NCBI RefSeq assembly: GCF_024586455.1
Contig: NW_026089623.1
Span: forward strand, 9,830,204 to 9,894,203
Direction: 5' to 3'
Length of the DNA: 64,000 nt
DNA from: Bactrocera neohumeralis
Taxonomy: Eukaryota; Arthropoda; Insecta; Diptera; Tephritidae
Positions 33,173 to 43,625 of the stretch are shown one piece after another (within the stretch, counting starts at the first letter, position 1; each line of letters starts with the position of its first letter). The translations under genes and the position numbers were made by a program. The notes under the pieces are model-generated. The model was given only the letters and a program-made list of their open reading frames with translations, ran no database searches and was not told the origin of the DNA.

Positions 33173-33374
33173 ATATGTATGTTACTACTTTTGTTACAAT
33201 ATGTATGTACATATTGTTTTCTTTCTTTTTGTTTTTGTTCGCCACTGCACTTCACTGCACTGCACTAATTCTTGTTTTGTTTTAGTTTTAGTTTGTGATT
33301 TGTACCGTCTTTTTTTAAATTTTGGTACCAAAATTTAATATTTTTTTTTGGACGAAACCAATAGGGCCATTCGG

Positions 33375-33393
33375 AATGGCTCGCAGGACCATG
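33375..33393 (-). promoter_or_regulatory. Degenerate tRNA-Tyr-type primer-binding site
   Basis: On the minus strand, TGGTCCTGCGAGCCATT follows CA, a variant of the tRNA-Tyr-type site seen at 38044. It suggests a third BEL-type LTR/leader boundary here. 33177-33374 and 33394-33600 hold no gene that I can recognise. Confidence 0.4.
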
Positions 33394-33599
33394 ATTAAAT
33401 TGCTGCTTAAATTTGCAAACAGATGTACAAGCCACTTCAACGATTCTACAATAAAAATGCTCACGCTTTAAAATGTACAATCATCTAATATAATATTTAT
33501 TAAATTCTTATAACAAATATCAATTTATATTAATTAATGGACGACGAAAGTATGCATATGTACGGGGGGGTTGGGTTGACTTATCTCATTTAGACATAT

Positions 33600-34350
33600 C
33601 GGCCCCCCTAGGCGAATATTCAGCCTAGCAATATCTGTAATTGCTAGAGTGTTGCCACTACGTTGCTGAGTTCAGTAGCGGGGCGATGCTGTGGCGCTTT
33701 TGGACGACCCCTGGTTGGTGCAACGTGGTGCGCACGCCATTGATGGGGCTCAGGCCGGGCTGCAGTGATTCGTACCGTCGTGTGCTTGCCTTGGTCTACC
33801 CGTGCTTGAGGCAGCTGGCCGACCTAAATCGCGTCGTGGGGTCCTGTGCAGCAGCGTGTGATGTGGTCTCGTGTGTGGCACGTGTGGCATAAGTCATCGG
33901 AAGCACACTCCTGCGTCACATGCGTGTGCGATAGGCAGTTGAGGCAGTGCTCATGTGCCTGGGCAGCTGGCCGACCTAAATCGCGTCGTGGGGTCCTGTG
34001 CAGCAGCGTGTGATGTGGTCTCGTGTGTGGCACGTTTGGCATAAGTCGTCGGAAGCACACTCCTGCGTCACATGCGTGTGCGACAGGCAGTTGAGGCAGT
34101 GCTCATGTGCCTGGGCAACACGCTGGCGTTGTCTCGGTTATAACTCCTTAAAGAGCTGTACGTCGATATAGTCCCAGTACGTGCCACGTTGGTTGCCGAC
34201 CGAACAGTAGGTGTTGGGATAGTAAGCATGTCCACATCCATCTTGATCTCTGTAAAAAATGGTATTTGAATATACATGGTAGTATATAAATGGAATGTGC
34301 GATTGTGCCACGTTATGTGGCATGACTGGGTCGTCGTATTGACCGACCAT
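33600..34350 (-). pseudogene. BEL/Pao Gag C-terminal fragment with CCHC knuckles
   Basis: Minus-strand fragment with two standard C-x2-C-x4-H-x4-C knuckles (CLNCLSHTHVTQEC and CHTCHTRDHITRCC). It is followed by a proline/arginine-rich stretch and the ELSNVVATL-stop-QLQILLG end seen in BEL Gag proteins; the stop is a TAG where CAG is expected. A 152-base direct duplication covers the knuckles (33811-33962 and 33963-34114), and since 152 is not a multiple of three it shifts the frame. It lies downstream of an integrase rather than upstream, so it is out of the normal gag-pol order. Confidence 0.75.
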
Positions 34351-34414
34351 TTCTGTAATTTTTTATTGTTATTGTTAACGGTTTGCTACGGGTTGCGGTT
34401 TTATTGATTTATTT

Positions 34415-35377
34415 TCATTGTTTGATTGATTTTTGTATGTGTTTCGGCATTATGTTCGGATTCTTTAGTATCGGATTTTCGCTATTATCCGCGGTTGGTA
34501 GAAAGCATAATTTAACCAGAAGTCTGGTGGGTATTCCGCTTTGAGTACGGGGATCAACTACCCTGATGTGACCGTCTGAGCCATAATGGAGCTTTTCTAT
34601 ACGACCAAGTCGCCACTCGGTAGGTGGGAGACAATCGTCATTAATAAGTACACAATCTTCAAGCTTTGGCGCACTTTCTGATGTTTTCCATCGATGCCTC
34701 TTGTGGAGGTCCTTTAAATAGTCTTCTTTCCATCTACGACTGAAATTATGATGGAGAATTTTAATTCTCTCCCATCGATTGAATAATGATAGCGACTCCA
34801 CGCCAGGCTCAGGTGTGGCCAGAATGGGTGCTCCTATGAGAAAGTGCCCTGGAGTTAGGGCTGTGAGATCTGAGGGATCTTGCGAGAGTGTTGTTAGTGA
34901 CCGTAAATTGAGAACGGCTTCAATGCGAATCAATAGTGTTGTAAATTCTTCGTAATTAAATTTATAGTTTCCAGCTACCTTTTTTAAGTGGGACTTGAAG
35001 CTTTTTACAGCTGATTCCCATAAACAACCCATATGAGGAGCTCTTGGAGGAATGAATTGCCAATTAATGCCTCGGGGAGCGTACTTTTGTACAATCTTAG
35101 GGGAGACTTGTTTAATAAAATTCACAAACTGTTTTTCTGTGGCTCTTTGAGCCCCGATAAAGGTTTTTCCATTGTCGCTCATAAGTTTGGACGGAAAACC
35201 GCGTCGTCCGACGAAGCGAGCAAATGCCGCGAGAAAAGCCTCTATTGTCAGATTAGTACATAGCTCTAGGTGCACTGCTTTTGTCATAAAACAGACAAAG
35301 ACAGCCACGTAGCCTTTCGTTAGAGTGGGAGACCTTAGCATGGACGCCTTTATCTGAAAAGGTCCAGCAAAATCCAC
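34415..35377 (-). pseudogene. BEL/Pao integrase
   Basis: A 320-residue open stretch in minus orientation covering the catalytic core and C-terminal domain. First Asp in MDFAGPF, second Asp in LMSDNGKTFIGA, Glu in MGCLWESAVKSFK, then PGHFLIGAP and the C-terminal DUF5641-type block (DCVLINDDCLPPTEWRLGRI, then VVDPRTQSG). The open frame is intact for the part present, but the rest of pol is missing: the 100-N gap lies just upstream, followed by Gag. The protein alone would not be functional. Confidence 0.88.
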
Positions 35378-35435
35378 ACCTGTGATAGTGAAAGGCAGAG
35401 CGAAGTTGCAGCGTTCCGGTGGAAGTGCTGCCTCA

Positions 35436-35535
35436 NNNNNNNNNNNNNNNNNNNNNNNNNNNNNNNNNNNNNNNNNNNNNNNNNNNNNNNNNNNNNNNNN
35501 NNNNNNNNNNNNNNNNNNNNNNNNNNNNNNNNNNN
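35436..35535. other. Assembly gap of exactly 100 N
   Basis: Lies between the BEL integrase and the BEL Gag N-terminal half, so the missing protease and reverse transcriptase may be hidden here rather than deleted. Confidence 0.98.
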
Positions 35536-36240
35536 TTTTATAAATTCTTCAGTTGTTTCTTTCTGAATTTTTGGTAAATTCATTAATATTGTGACTTGTT
35601 TGTCGACTAATATTCTTTCATTCTCGTCACGAGCTTTTAGAGCTTGTCAAGCATAATTGAAATTTTCGTCATTAAGAGCGAACTGTTTGACTATTACGCC
35701 TGCTTGACCTTTTTTTTGTATCGGATGTGATACAATTTTTGCGCTTGTGATAATTTTGGATGGTTTATGTACACGGCTGTAAACACGTCCCGGAAGGACT
35801 GCCATTGTTCATAACCACCATGAAATATTTCTGTGTGACATGCAGGCCCCTTGAGGTGGATGCCTGAACTCGCCTCTTAGCTTTGAACTTGTGGCAGCTC
35901 TACTCTCGGTTGTGGAGTAGGTGCAATTGCTTTAATTAATTTCAATTGATCGGAGATCATAGCTTTCGTCTCTTCGTATTGGTCTAAGCAGTTTTCATAT
36001 TTGGAGCATGCTGAAGATTTGAAATTTTCAGGTAAATCTGATTCGTCAAATTCTACAATTGCGTCATACGCAGCTTGGAGACGTGTCCAGGAATTGCTTA
36101 GATTTTCTTTTTTTATTCTAATACCGATTCAGAATTGTCTTGAATCGGTGAAGATGAAAATCGAGTGCAGTATCGAATTAGACTGTCACTCTCAGCAATG
36201 AACTTAGTATATGAAATATCTTTCAGCTTTTCAAAATGCC
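35536..36240 (-). pseudogene. BEL/Pao Gag N-terminal half (DUF1759 type)
   Basis: Minus-strand frame pieces spell a recognisable BEL Gag: FIAESDSLIRYCTRFSSS near 36200, SWTRLQAAYDAIVEFDE near 36080, then GGYEQWQSFRDVFTAVYINH and QALKARDENERILVDKQVTI with MNLPKIQKET running into the gap. Breaks: stops near 36120 (TAA and TAG), a TAA near 35880, frameshifts around 35880 and 35720, and a TGA where Trp is expected near 35650. It matches the direction of the integrase at 34415 and is probably the same element. Confidence 0.8.
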
Positions 36241-38061
36241 AATACGTATGTATGTGCTTTTCTCTCTACCAACTCTTAAAATTTTTTGTTTTATTTTGAC
36301 CGGCAATTTCTTTTTTAATTAGCAAATTTTAAAATTTTTAATAAATTAAAATTCCGCATTTACCGCTTTATTTTTTCGAAATTTTGTAAAATTTGTGAAA
36401 TTTTAATTTGATTTTGTACCCAATGTACGTTGTATATACCGGCATAGGCAAATTGTATGCCGTATGTATGTGTGAATATTATTTGCCGTACGGATAACGC
36501 GGGAATAGAAACTCGGTGAAGTACAGGTGTGCACTTTTGTTAATATGTATAATTTTAGTAATGCTGTTTATACATATGTACATGCGGGTGTATGTCACAT
36601 TAATTTTGTTTCTCACTTTGTTTCGGTAAGTAATAGGTACATATGAAAGTGGTGACTATTGTGCATATACATATGTATGTTTGGTTTTGTTATTTTTCTT
36701 TGCTCTTTTAAATTTCGCAATTGCCCTAGCTTACTTTTTGCGCAACCCAGCTTATACTGTTTTGAGTATAAGGGGTATTGCCGGAAAATGTTGTCAAGTG
36801 AATACTTGAAAAAAATTTGTTTTTGATTTTTAATGTTGTGTGTTTAGATACACAAATGTAAGCATAAGTAGGCCTTTTATCAAATATGTATATGCCAGTA
36901 TATGTATATATAATTATATATATATATATGTATTATATTATATACTGTTCATACATATGTAATGTACCAAACTGTTTTCGGTTTCCCGGAAACCAACCGT
37001 AAGTTCGAACAGTTTGATAGCAACCGTTCTGTTAAAATTTACAGGATCGTATACAGTTTTTAGAGAGATCAACTGTAACTTTCAACATACATATGTATAT
37101 GCAAATAAGTACAAATTATTTAAAATAATAGATGGAGTTGATACACTCACTTCGTGCCGCTTCTAGTGACTTTGAGGGCATTATATACAGTTAAATAGGG
37201 GGGGGGGGGGAGTGCTAGTTTATGCCACTTCGTCCAATCTGCTTCCTGTCCGTTTCCTTTCCTTTTTGGTGTTCCTTGTTCCGTTGTTGTTAATTTCCCT
37301 TTGTTGGTTGGCTTTCCTTCGTTGGGTTGACTTTCCTACGTTGTTTGGCCTTTTAGGTTTTTATTATTATTTTGCGTTTTTAATTTTTTTGTTTCACGTT
37401 TATAAATTTTTAATTTTCTCTAAGACTATATTTTAGTCATGTATGTTAAGCTTCGCGCCCGTGTGGATGTTTTTTTTTGTTTGTTAAATAATATTTCGCG
37501 CCCGCGTTTTGGATATTATTATTATTACTTTTTTTTTGGTTTTTGGTTTTAAACACTGTATTGTATGTACATGTATTTATATGTTGCTGTTTTTTTTGTA
37601 TATAACTGCACACACGGAGTTAAGTTTTGGTTAATATTCTATTATTATTTTATTTTTTTTTTTTGATTTTGTTACCACAACACGGAACCGCTTCTTGTCC
37701 GTTTTTCAAACTGTGTTTTTAAATATATACATACGTATATGTATACCGCAACTTTTATTTTATTATATATTTTGTTGTTTTTGATATTTCTTGGTTTATA
37801 TATACATATGTATGTGTATGTATATGTGAATGCACCACTTTTTCTTTTTTATAATATTTGTTTTTTCTTGAAAAAAGAAATGTTTTTCTTTATATGTACA
37901 TATATATGTATACGTATCTGTCACCGCACCTTTGTTTTTTTTTATAAAATTTGTTTGTATATGTAAATGTATACATATTTGTATATGTCACTTTTTAATT
38001 ATTTTGCCGCTTGAATCTTTTTTTTCCAAATAGTGCCCTTCTTTGCGGCTCGAAGGACCAA
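36241..38061 (-). other. Long AT-rich leader or UTR of the BEL relic
   Basis: No gene is recognised in these 1.8 kb. It is rich in T runs, TA/ATAT runs (for example 36900-36960), tacata/tatgta microsatellite words and one run of 12 G at about 37199-37210. It lies between the primer-binding site (38044) and the start of the BEL Gag, so it may be an unusually long 5' leader, or may hide other insertions. Confidence 0.45.
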
Positions 38062-38063
38062 TG
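38044..38063 (-). promoter_or_regulatory. tRNA-Tyr-type primer-binding site and LTR edge of the BEL relic
   Basis: On the minus strand, TTGGTCCTTCGAGCCGC is an almost exact complement of a tRNA-Tyr 3' end. The plus-strand neighbour starts TG at 38062, the expected LTR edge. 38062-38240 would be LTR sequence, interrupted by the Tc1 element at 38243. It lies upstream of the BEL Gag in the same orientation. Confidence 0.65.
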
Positions 38064-38242
38064 TTTGAGTAGGTGCGCACTTCACCTTTATTTTTTGTCA
38101 CTTACCACTTTCACTTATTGCAATAAAACACACAACACAGATATTTTATTAATTTCGATTTTCCAATATTCCCACACAGGGGTAGTTATTATTTGTTAAC
38201 TTTAATTCGATTTTAATTTGAACAACTGTGCGGAACTATGTA

Positions 38243-39800
38243 CACATATGGACAAAATAATAGGTGTGCCTATGCGTGGTGCTATTTTTTTGTCAAAAAG
38301 TGTTGTAACTGTTATTTATTTTTAATACCGCTATTCGGTATCGGTGATTTTGCTTTTTAGTGACGAGTGATCATTGTTCATTTAATTTTGCTTGGCCATT
38401 AAAATAGGTGTAGTTCATATTTTTCGTAAAGAAGTTGTTAATTCGTACTATTTACCATACCAAAGTAAGTATTTGACTATTTCCAAATTTATATTAGTTT
38501 AAATATCACAAACTGACAAACAAAAAATTTTCAGAATGGGTCGCAAGAGACACTGCACCGAAATAGAACGCCAATTGGTTAAAAAACTACGTGGTGAAGG
38601 GAAAACATATAAATTCATAGCCAATACGTTAGAGCGATCAGAAAATTTTGTCACTAATGCTCTAAAAGGAAAAAAAGGGAAGGAAACTCGTGGCCGTTCA
38701 AAATTAACCTGCCCAATTGATGACCATCGTATAGTACTTATGGCAAAAAAAGACCCTTTTATCTCTTCGCGACAAATTGAAGCGGAGGTGGGACTTAATA
38801 TAAGCTCGCGGACAATTCGGCGTCGTTTGGTGGAAGCTAAACTACCAGGGCGAACGGCCAGAAAAATTCCTCTGCTACGAAAGAACAATATCCAGAAGAG
38901 GAAAACTTTCGCTACTGAACATAAAGATTGGTGTGGTCCCACTGGAGAAGAAAGGTGGCGAAATATTTTATTTAGTGATGAAGTGAAGATAAATCTTTGC
39001 GGAAATGATTCCATGAGAAGCGTACGCCGTCCGAAAGGCAAGGAATTCGATTCCAGATACACCAAAAAGACAGTTAAGCATGGGGGCGGAAATGTTTTGG
39101 TGTGGGGATGTTTCTCCTGGCAAGGTGTTGGTCCATTATTTTGGATAAAGGATACAATGACCGCTGTTGAGCACAGGGAAATATTACAAAATATTATGCT
39201 ACCATATGCGGAAGAAAATATGCCTCTGCGCTGGTGTTATCCACAAGATAACGATCCGAAGCATACCTCGAGGTTAGTATCTGAGTGGCTCATAAATTCA
39301 AATGTAACCTGTATGAAATGGCCAAGTCAATCTCCTGACCTCAATCCGATTGAGAACTTGTGGAGTGACCTCAAAAGGAGATTGGCAGGCTTTTCTTTTC
39401 GAAACAAGGAGCAATTGTGGCAAAAAACTAAGGAATTGTGGGATGCAACTCCCTTGGAGACTTGTCAAAAGCTAGTACAGTCTGTGCCCAAGAGAATAGC
39501 AAAACTTATCCAAAACAAGGGAGGATATACTGACTATTAAAAACTTATAGGCTAAGGAAATAATATACTGATTTTTTTTTTTTATTTTGAAAAAACTTTT
39601 TTACACCTATTATTTTGTCCAGGGAAATATGTTTTTATAATTGATTTTTTTGTTTTAAAGCTTACAGTAAGAAAATTGCAAAGTATTTCTGTTTAATAAA
39701 GAGAAATACTTTTATTACTAAAGAAAAATTTGTTTTAATTGCATATGATTTCACGATATTTTGGTAAAATGTAATACACCTATTATTTTGTCCATATGTG
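38243..39800 (+). mobile_element. Tc1-family DNA transposon, apparently intact
   Basis: 1558 bases flanked by TA duplications (38241-38242 and 39801-39802). The TIRs match over 25 bases, starting CACATATGGACAAAATAATA on the left, with the exact complement at 39776-39800. Shorter inner copies of the aataggtgt/acacctatt word occur near 38400 and at 39602-39618 (the right one extends to acacctattattttgtcc), giving an IR/DR layout like that of some Tc1 elements. The transposase frame is uninterrupted. Confidence 0.95.
38536..39540 (+). CDS. Tc1 transposase (DD34E), full length
   Basis: 334 residues, the usual Tc1 length, starting MGRKRHCTE. Cuts the element at its inverted ends and joins it to TA sites. 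Residues 1-50 form the first helix-turn-helix (ERQLVKKLRGEGKTYKFIA); about 75-110 form the second (SSRQIEAEVGLNISSRTIRR). Between them lies a basic GRPR-like linker (KGKETRGRSK). Catalytic residues: Asp in FSDEVKIN, Asp in YPQDNDPKHTS, and Glu in SPDLNPIENLW, 34 residues after the second Asp. A glycine-rich box (GGGNVLVWGCFS) precedes the second Asp. No stop or frameshift is seen. Confidence 0.95.
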   Translation: MGRKRHCTEIERQLVKKLRGEGKTYKFIANTLERSENFVTNALKGKKGKETRGRSKLTCPIDDHRIVLMAKKDPFISSRQIEAEVGLNISSRTIRRRLVEAKLPGRTARKIPLLRKNNIQKRKTFATEHKDWCGPTGEERWRNILFSDEVKINLCGNDSMRSVRRPKGKEFDSRYTKKTVKHGGGNVLVWGCFSWQGVGPLFWIKDTMTAVEHREILQNIMLPYAEENMPLRWCYPQDNDPKHTSRLVSEWLINSNVTCMKWPSQSPDLNPIENLWSDLKRRLAGFSFRNKEQLWQKTKELWDATPLETCQKLVQSVPKRIAKLIQNKGGYTDY

Positions 39801-39802
39801 TA

Positions 39803-40057
39803 TATCTTTACGGCGATCGAGAAGGCGAAGAATACAGCGGCGACGTGCTTCAAGGGCTGACCAAAACGAAACTGAAGAAAAGCCTAATACGATGACCCTT
39901 TTGACCAGTGTGGTATGTGTTTGCGAGTGTGGATGTGCTCTCGCGTGTGGGTGGTGTTGATGTGTGGGTCCTGTGGAATGTGGATTCTGTGTGTGTGGTG
40001 TATTGGTGTAGTAGCATTAGGGAGGGGCGGCTTATCTCATTTAGCCAGATTTTTTAC
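39803..40057. other. GT-rich stretch with no gene
   Basis: After the Tc1 element, 39803-39900 is unremarkable and 39905-40020 is rich in GTGTG words. The block ggcttatctcatttagccag at about 40029-40048 resembles blocks near 33578, 44291 and 47331. Nothing coding is supported. Confidence 0.4.
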
Positions 40058-41395
40058 TCAACTTGCAATCCTGCACTCTGCGAGCACTCATCGGCAACTC
40101 GGCATAAGGGGATAAGGGGATAAGGGGACTGTGGGCCGACATTTCAAGCTCGAGGAAAGCCGTTTCTATGGATTTCCGGCCTAGCTATTCAAACACTTCT
40201 GCGAAATGATTGGGATTTAAGTGTGCTCTGTACAATTAACAAAAAGGGAAACCCCACAATCTGCGCCAACTACCGTGGGATAAGACTCCTCTACATCGTA
40301 TATAAAGTTCCATCGAGCGTATTGTGTGAAAGATTAAAGCCCTCCGTCAACAAACTGATTAAACCTTATCAGCGTGGCTTTAGACCTGGAAAATCAACAA
40401 CCGACCAGATATTTACCATGCGTCAAATCTTTGAAAAGACCCGTGAAAGGAGAATTGACACGCAACACCTCTTCGTCGATTTTAAAGCTGCTCTTGACAG
40501 CACGAAAAGGAGCTGCCTTTATGCCGCGAATGCACCAAAAGCTCCGTCATGATCGGGAAGCCGTTTGGTGCCATACGAAGTTTCAGACAAAGTGATTCCC
40601 TTTCGTGCGACTTCTTCAATCTGCTCTTGGAGAAAGTAATTCGAGCCTTCTGTAAGAGTGTAAAGCTTCTGGCGTGCCTGGATAATATTGCTATCATTAG
40701 CCTCAACACCCGCTTTTTCCAGACTGAAATATCTTCTTTCATCAAACAAATAGTCGTCACACTCGCGACTTGGCTCCCACGTCACTATTGACAGTCATAA
40801 CTTTTAAGTCGGATATAACTTCGTCTATCTTGGAACCAGCATTAACATCAGCAACAACGTCAGCCTCGAAATCCAACGCAGAATATCTCTTGCCAACAGG
40901 TGCCACTTCGGACTAAGTAGACAATTGAGAAGTAAAAACCTTTCTCGACAAACAAAAACCAAACTCTGTAAGTCACTCATTATTCCCGCCCTGCTGTATG
41001 GTGCAGAGGCATGGACGATGATGTTGAGTCGACGTTACAAGTTTTCGGGAGAAAAGTTCTGCGAACGATTTATGGTCCTTTGCGCGTTGGCCACGGTGAA
41101 TATCGCATTCGATGGAACGAGAACTGTATGAGATATACGACGACATTGACATTGTTCAGCGAATTAAAAGACAGCGGATACGCTGGCTAAGTCATGTTGT
41201 CCGAATGGACAAACTTTTCCTGCTCTCAAAGTTTTCGACGCAGTACCTGCCGGGGAATCAGAGGAAGAGGACGACTTCCACTCCGTTGGGAAGACCAGAT
41301 GGAGAAGCACCTGACGACTGGCACGTTGTTGTTAACTCGGCTATAGCCGCGTAAAAAATTTCTACTGCAGTAAAGAAGAAGAAGAAGAAAACTTT
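40058..41395 (+). mobile_element. RTE-type LINE copy 4, internally deleted
   Basis: Starts inside the linker region (cactcatcggcaactcggca, matching copy 2 at about 58740) and jumps at about 40150 to the reverse transcriptase (PYQRGFRPGKSTTDQIFTM at about 40370). It ends with the family (AAG)n tail at 41368-41388. The 9-base word ggggataag is repeated near 40105-40130. Confidence 0.85.
40223..41354 (+). pseudogene. RTE reverse transcriptase (copy 4), fragmented
   Basis: Recognisable pieces are CANYRGIRLL and RGFRPGKSTTDQIF with FVDFKAALDS (40223-40552), LCKSLIIPALLYGAEAWTM (40925-41030) and RIKRQRIRWLSHVVRMD (41112-41220), the last leading to the final AINSAIAA-like end at 41354. The YADD box is not visible; this stretch near 40680 has been altered (GVPG...). 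Frameshifts and deletions separate all pieces. Confidence 0.8.
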
Positions 41396-43200
41396 CGAGG
41401 TGATGTATATAGAATAGAAATTCAAAAGTTTTAGTAACTTGTTTCAACTGATCGTAATTTTCATCGAAAACAATAATTTCGACGTCAGGTGAATGAAAAG
41501 TTATATTTTTACGCCATGTCATTCCAATCGCCACTTAGGTGGTAGCGTTCTAGTTGGTAATAATCAAAGTCCCCTAATGGTAGTTTCAGAAAACGTGCTA
41601 TTTCTAAAGGGTCGATATATAGGGAGGGCAGTGCTAGATAAGTGGGACTCATTTGTCATGCAAAAATGTGATTATGATTGAATGTGATTGAATGACTCAT
41701 TCCCCAAGAACTGTTGACTAGCAACGTGAGTATTTATGTACTACGTTTGATAGCACACCCAATCCATTAAGCTTTTCTTTTTTTCTCTCTTTATATTTAT
41801 TTTCGTTTAGTTGATTTTAATTTTTTTGCATCAGCTGTATAATGTCAAACTCATAGAATACCATATACGAAGTGTTGCTATTCGAGTACATGGTTTTCTG
41901 GGCTCTTATTAAAGTACACATTATAGTACGAAAAACAATAAGGATTGTTGACTGTCGGAGTTTAAAAGTTGTCGACTGTGATATTTCGTTCATCCATTTC
42001 GTGATTATGGTTGCTTTGGATTTAGAGGGGAAGATGGTGAGGACCTTCGCAGAAGACTAGAGAAAGATCGTTGAGATAGCTGTCTACTTCGACCAATTGT
42101 CTGACGTCAATGTCGTACAATACTCTGAGATGGTGGAAATTCTGTGTGGAGGTTGTGTACGCGTGAAATAAAGAAGTTAGAAGCTGGTCATTCAAAGAGA
42201 AAATTTCGAGAGGAGTGGTTAAAAGTATTCGATTGCCTTGAACAATATATGTAAGAAGGGTGAGCATGCGGCCTCTAAGTTTTACCGATATGTACATATT
42301 TTTCCAAACATGTAAGCTCAATATTTTGATGATAAGAAAATTTGAAGATTTTTTCTCAAGTTGCAAAACTGATCACCACTAGCTGGAACTCTATTCTGTA
42401 AATCGATTCGAACAAAAAAATATCCAATGTGGATTTTCAGTATTCGGTAATTCGATTTTCATATTTCCAATACTATTTTCGAATAAAATATATTTTCGAA
42501 ACGAGAGACAAAGTGGAGTCCCAGATCTGCAAAGGCCTCAACATTTGAAAAAGCTTAAATTTATGAAAATCTGATATATTTCCACAAACCTTTCAAAAGC
42601 CGGCGTCAAAATGGGTACGTTAATTCTGTAGAGAAAAAGTATGCAACTGAGTGCTGAGTTAAACGAACGCATTTGCATACAATATATGGAGAGATACTGA
42701 TCCGTACTCTTCCGGAGAAGATTCCAGTAGACCAGTTCTCAACTTTTTACATACAGCTAAACAGAGGAACGTAAATTTACCGAGGCGTAAAGTATAATGA
42801 AATAACAAAATCGATTGACAGAGGAAAAATCTCGGAATTATGTGGCGAAATAATTTTCGGTAATGCAGCTGATTTTTGTTTACCTGCGTTGAGACATAGC
42901 TCTACGTTATGTACGTCACTTCATTCGCATACTTCTCCGTCCTTGATGTACAAATACCCATTATTATTATTATCGTGAACTACAACAAAACAAAATACGT
43001 TTACGTTTTTGGTTAGTAGTAAGGCCGATAAGATAAAGGAAAGGAACTTAAAAAAAGCAGCGTGAAAGTGGATGTATTTTAAATGAACGAAGCTTCCATC
43101 AAAATAGATTTCATAATAAAAAAACACATGCATCGATTTTCAAGTTACTGCACAATGCGGGGCCATTCACGCTTTTTTTTAAATCCATTATTCCTATAAA
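41396..43200. other. Stretch without a recognised gene
   Basis: No known family is recognised. A 114-residue open frame on the minus strand (42366-42022, containing LLTYIVQGNRILLTTPLEIF) looks protein-like in composition and its strand continues with other protein-like pieces down to about 41470 (TWRKNITFHSPDVEIIVFDE), broken by stops. This could be a decayed retrotransposon gene, but I cannot name it. 42400-43200 shows nothing. Confidence 0.3.
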
Positions 43201-43224
43201 TATACCTCTTAATAGTTTTAAAGT

Positions 43225-43625
43225 CCTTCATTATTCCCGTCCTGCTAAATGGTGCAGAGGCATGGACGATGATGATAAGTCGACATTACGAATTTTTGAC
43301 GGAAAGGTTCCGCGGAAGATTTGTGGTCCATTGCACATTTACAACGGCGAAGAACACATTCGATGAGCTGATCCAGTTATATGACGACATTGACATAGTA
43401 CAGCGAATGGATGAAAACGCTCCAGGACTGAAAGTACTCGACGCAGTACGCACCGGAGGAAGCAGAGGAAGAGGAAGACCTCTACTCCGTTGGAAATATC
43501 AGGTGGAGATGGGCCTGGCTGCACTTGGTATTACGAATTGGCGCCAAATTGCGAAAAGAAGAAACGACTGGAGCGCTGTTAACTCGGCCATAACCGCGTA
43601 CACGGTGTAAAACCATATGCAAAAT
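43225..43625 (+). mobile_element. RTE-type LINE copy 5, 3' fragment
   Basis: About 400 bases of the RTE reverse transcriptase C-terminus in plus orientation: a start like SLIIPVLLNGAEAWT at 43225, then DIDIVQRMDENAPGLKVLDA and GRPLLRWKYQVEMGLAALGI. Compared with copy 1 it lacks the RIKRQRLRWLGHVV segment. It ends at NSAITAYTV, close to the normal end, without the (AAG)n tail. Confidence 0.8.

Noticed and set aside
33641..33892. A plus-strand 83-residue frame rich in Cys and Val
   Set aside because: It is the antisense of the BEL Gag tail and zinc knuckles.
36900..36960. Possible promoter in the TATATA-rich leader
   Set aside because: AT-rich microsatellite words are everywhere in this stretch; nothing marks one as a core promoter.
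37739..37966. Hydrophobic frame that looks like a membrane protein
   Set aside because: Phe/Leu/Ile-rich only because the DNA is T-rich; no family match or start context.
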